Under the pieces are notes generated by a model. It made no database searches. It saw only the letters and a list, made by a program, of their open reading frames with translations, and had not been told where the DNA came from. Positions 61,887-64,000 of a DNA stretch of 64,000 nucleotides are shown here, piece after piece (positions within the stretch are counted from its first letter, which is position 1; each line of letters starts with the position of its first letter). This DNA comes from Syncephalis fuscata (taxonomy: Eukaryota; Zoopagomycota; Zoopagomycetes; Zoopagales; Piptocephalidaceae): positions 1 through 64,000 of the forward strand of contig JAHLTZ010000043.1 of the NCBI GenBank assembly GCA_025786725.1, read 5' to 3'. Position numbers and translations under genes: made by a program.

Positions 61887-63298
61887 TTATTGTTTCTTTG
61901 ATAAAAGATTGCTCGCAGAATTTCGCATCCAATCGACTGCCATGCCAGATTTTGTACGAGTGATGGGTCTACGTATTAGAGCATTCTTATCAATGGCCTG
62001 TATAAGCGCTAGACACACATTGTCTTGGTTATTGTAAATCGAGTTCATCATTGTAATAGTTTTAAGTAGCATGTTGGCCGAATTTTTATCTAGACTAGGG
62101 CTGGGATAGCTTGGCGTGTCGTTTAAATTATCAGGTAGTGGTGTGCCATCTAATGGAACGTAGCGGTACGTGGTACGTGCTTCTTTTATCAATTTGGCTA
62201 TATTGTCAGGTGTTTGCCCGGCAATGGGTCAAATATGGCCCTAAAAATATTTTCTAAGGCTTTATAGGCTCCTGGTCGCAACTTATCCTCGAAAGGAGGG
62301 GGCGTTCCTGTAATGGATGTGTACATCTTTTCAACAAACTTGACGTTTTCCGTGCGACATAGCATAGATGCAAACAGTGGGTTAAGCTTATCGAGAGGTG
62401 TAAGGTTATTTGTTTCCAAAATGCTCTTCTTTTCATCGACTATCAGACGCGTCAGATCATAGTCGACTACGGTAGCTTTGATTGTTTTTGACCCGCCAAT
62501 CTGTTCAACAAGAATATCTATACACATCGTTAGCTTATTAAACGTATCTAATTTATAAGCTTACTATCGTGAATAATGTCATTGTGCACAAGATTAGCAT
62601 AGCGCAAATACATAAGGCCTATTAATTGTTAGCAAAGCGTATATAATAGATAGCAATGCATACTAACCTTGTATACTTTGCATCATTATTTGAGGTAAGA
62701 AGATGGCTTTGTCCTCCCAGGATTTCTTTTGAAGGAACACATCCGATCCAACACCATTGGCAAGCGTGTAAATAAAGCAGAGTGTATTGTGCGGTTCAAT
62801 AGTTTTTGGGACCTTAAAACTATACAAAGGATGCTGAATATAAGGCGCATAGACTTTTGCAGCATCTTTAAGCAAAGAATCTGCTTTTTCTAGTACCTAA
62901 AAATATTCATTAATTAGCACTTTACAATAATAACTACACAAATCACTACCTTAAAAGTTTTAGCTTCGTATATAAAATTTGCAGCTTCTGCCATGCACTT
63001 GAGAAATCCTGGCTGTCCATTCCACTCCACTTTTGCCACATTTATCGATATGTTGCCACCAACCCAATCAAGCTTCGTTATTTTTTGTGTCTTCATGTTG
63101 TTGGCATCACTTAAATATTTGTAGCCTGGCCATTGGGATTAACCTTGGTTTCTAGTTCATAGGTCAGTTACCATTAATTATTACATTTATTTTATACTTA
63201 CCGTCGAGCTCTGTGCCAATAGCATCAGTTTCTGCCGTCTTGAAAGTGGCAGCTATAACGCAAGCAGCGACGATAGAAAATAAGCAGAGTCTGGCCAT
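61887..63298 (-). CDS. Secreted kinase-like protein, predicted pseudokinase
   Basis: The ATG at 63298 opens a clear signal peptide, MARLCLFSIVAACVIAATFK. Later exons give a kinase-like order: an N-lobe with ISINVAKVEWNGQPGFLKCM followed by a helix (EAANFIYEAKTF), SWEDKAIFLPQIMMQSIQG, a catalytic-loop region with LVHNDIIHD, and VVDYDLTRLIVDE at the DFG position. HRD is replaced by HND and DFG by DYD; the latter keeps metal-type Asp residues, so weak or altered activity cannot be excluded. The C-lobe runs to the stop at 61887. At least four introns with GT donors. Two breaks near 63127 and 62219 each fit one missing base. Upstream lies a 59-bp tandem repeat. A relative without a signal peptide may be the gene at 27996-29412. 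Family otherwise unrecognised. Confidence 0.65.
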
Positions 63299-63461
63299 AT
63301 TGTTGAGTGTCGTTTCAATCAATGTTGTCTATTTTAAAAGAGAAGAGAAAAGAGGGTAGAAAGATGTGATAAAGATGTAAGCTTGGAATAAGACTTATTA
63401 CCGCCATATTTATACTGGAATAAAAAGATAAATTTGAAAACACATTAAGATAGTTACAAAT

Positions 63462-63600
63462 GCATTTGACAATCTAAAACATTTTTGCATGCCAGAAAGC
63501 ATATTTAGTAATGCAAATACGCATTTGACAATCTAAAACATTTTTGCATGTCAGAAAGCGCATTTAGTAATGCAAATACGTATTCGGCAATTGTAAACGC
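63462..63600. repeat. 59-bp tandem repeat upstream of the secreted kinase-like gene
   Basis: Unit 1 begins at 63462 (GCATTTGACAATCTAAAACA) and unit 2 at 63521 with three or so differences; a decayed third unit starts at 63580. The array lies 160-300 bp upstream of the start codon at 63298. Confidence 0.85.
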
Positions 63601-64000
63601 GTTTGATAGCCATAAACGTATTGACGATACAGAAGCGTAATTATTTAATTAAAGACTACTATTTATAGTGCGTTAATTAAAATAAAATTTCTTTATTTTA
63701 AAAAAGTCATGCAATGGAATGCTGAAAGAAATTTTATTGTAAAAATACATGGCTAAATGATCCATTTGAGCCAAGTTAGCTTTTATAACAATTTTTATTC
63801 AATAGATAGTAACAAGTAACTGTTGGTTTGTAAATAACCACGTATTCTTGTTTTAACTTATTTTACTATAGCTCTATTTAAATATAATGTTCAGTATTGT
63901 AATAATGTTACAATTCTGATGATACAATCATATTGTTATGATAGTATAACTAATAAATAGACCATATAACTGAATAATTTGTTAAAATCATATTTTAACA
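63601..64000. other. AT-rich end of the window, no gene seen
   Basis: No coding region, RNA gene or structured repeat can be supported here. Confidence 0.55.

Noticed and set aside
10350-63130. Programmed ribosomal frameshifting as the cause of the frame breaks
   Set aside because: The sites share no slippery heptamer or downstream structure, occur in ordinary housekeeping genes and often lie in short base runs; lost bases are simpler.

Overview
The window is nuclear DNA of a eukaryote, most likely an early-diverging fungus. Genes are interrupted by many short introns (mostly about 45-95 bp, donor GTAAGT), intergenic DNA is very AT-rich, and two gene families are fungal hallmarks: an Opi1 repressor and a DUF2433 phosphoesterase-like protein. 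A zoopagomycete- or mucoromycete-type fungus is my guess; a species cannot be named from the sequence alone. No tRNA, rRNA, CRISPR array or transposase was recognised.

Layout. 1-21.7 kb is a conserved block: phospholipase D (PX-PH-PLD, minus), a DCAF11-like WD40 protein (plus), URM1 (plus), a fluoride exporter of the FEX type (plus), HMG-CoA reductase (minus), nuclear cap-binding subunit CBP20 (minus), a hidden, diverged RNase T2 (plus) and Opi1 (minus). 21.7-25.7 kb is gene-poor. 25.7-40.8 kb is an accessory region: two RNase T2 paralogues in opposite orientation, a pseudokinase-like gene, a partial copy of the 3' end of an RRM gene, an intronless F-box-like gene, a secreted protein of unknown family and duplicated non-coding blocks. 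40.9-61 kb is conserved again: one large gene joining a DUF2433 phosphoesterase-like domain to about five RRMs, SDA1 (60S ribosome biogenesis), CCDC25/Jlp2, a Cyp40-type cyclophilin, the exon-junction protein Y14 and a small single-span membrane protein. A secreted pseudokinase-like gene closes the window at 61.9-63.3 kb.

Functional links. PLD makes phosphatidic acid, the lipid that tethers Opi1 at the ER in yeast, and HMG-CoA reductase is the ER-bound control point of sterol synthesis, so three lipid-homeostasis genes lie within 21 kb. CBP20, Y14, SDA1 and the RRM protein are RNA or ribosome genes. The accessory block is rich in secreted or likely secreted proteins (RNases T2, unknown protein, kinase-like protein).

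Two window-wide patterns matter to a reader. First, about 17 reading-frame breaks occur in otherwise well-conserved genes and nearly all behave as the loss of one base, often in a short run of the same base; this looks like sequence error rather than pseudogenes. Second, at least six introns use GC-AG borders, more than expected for such a small sample.
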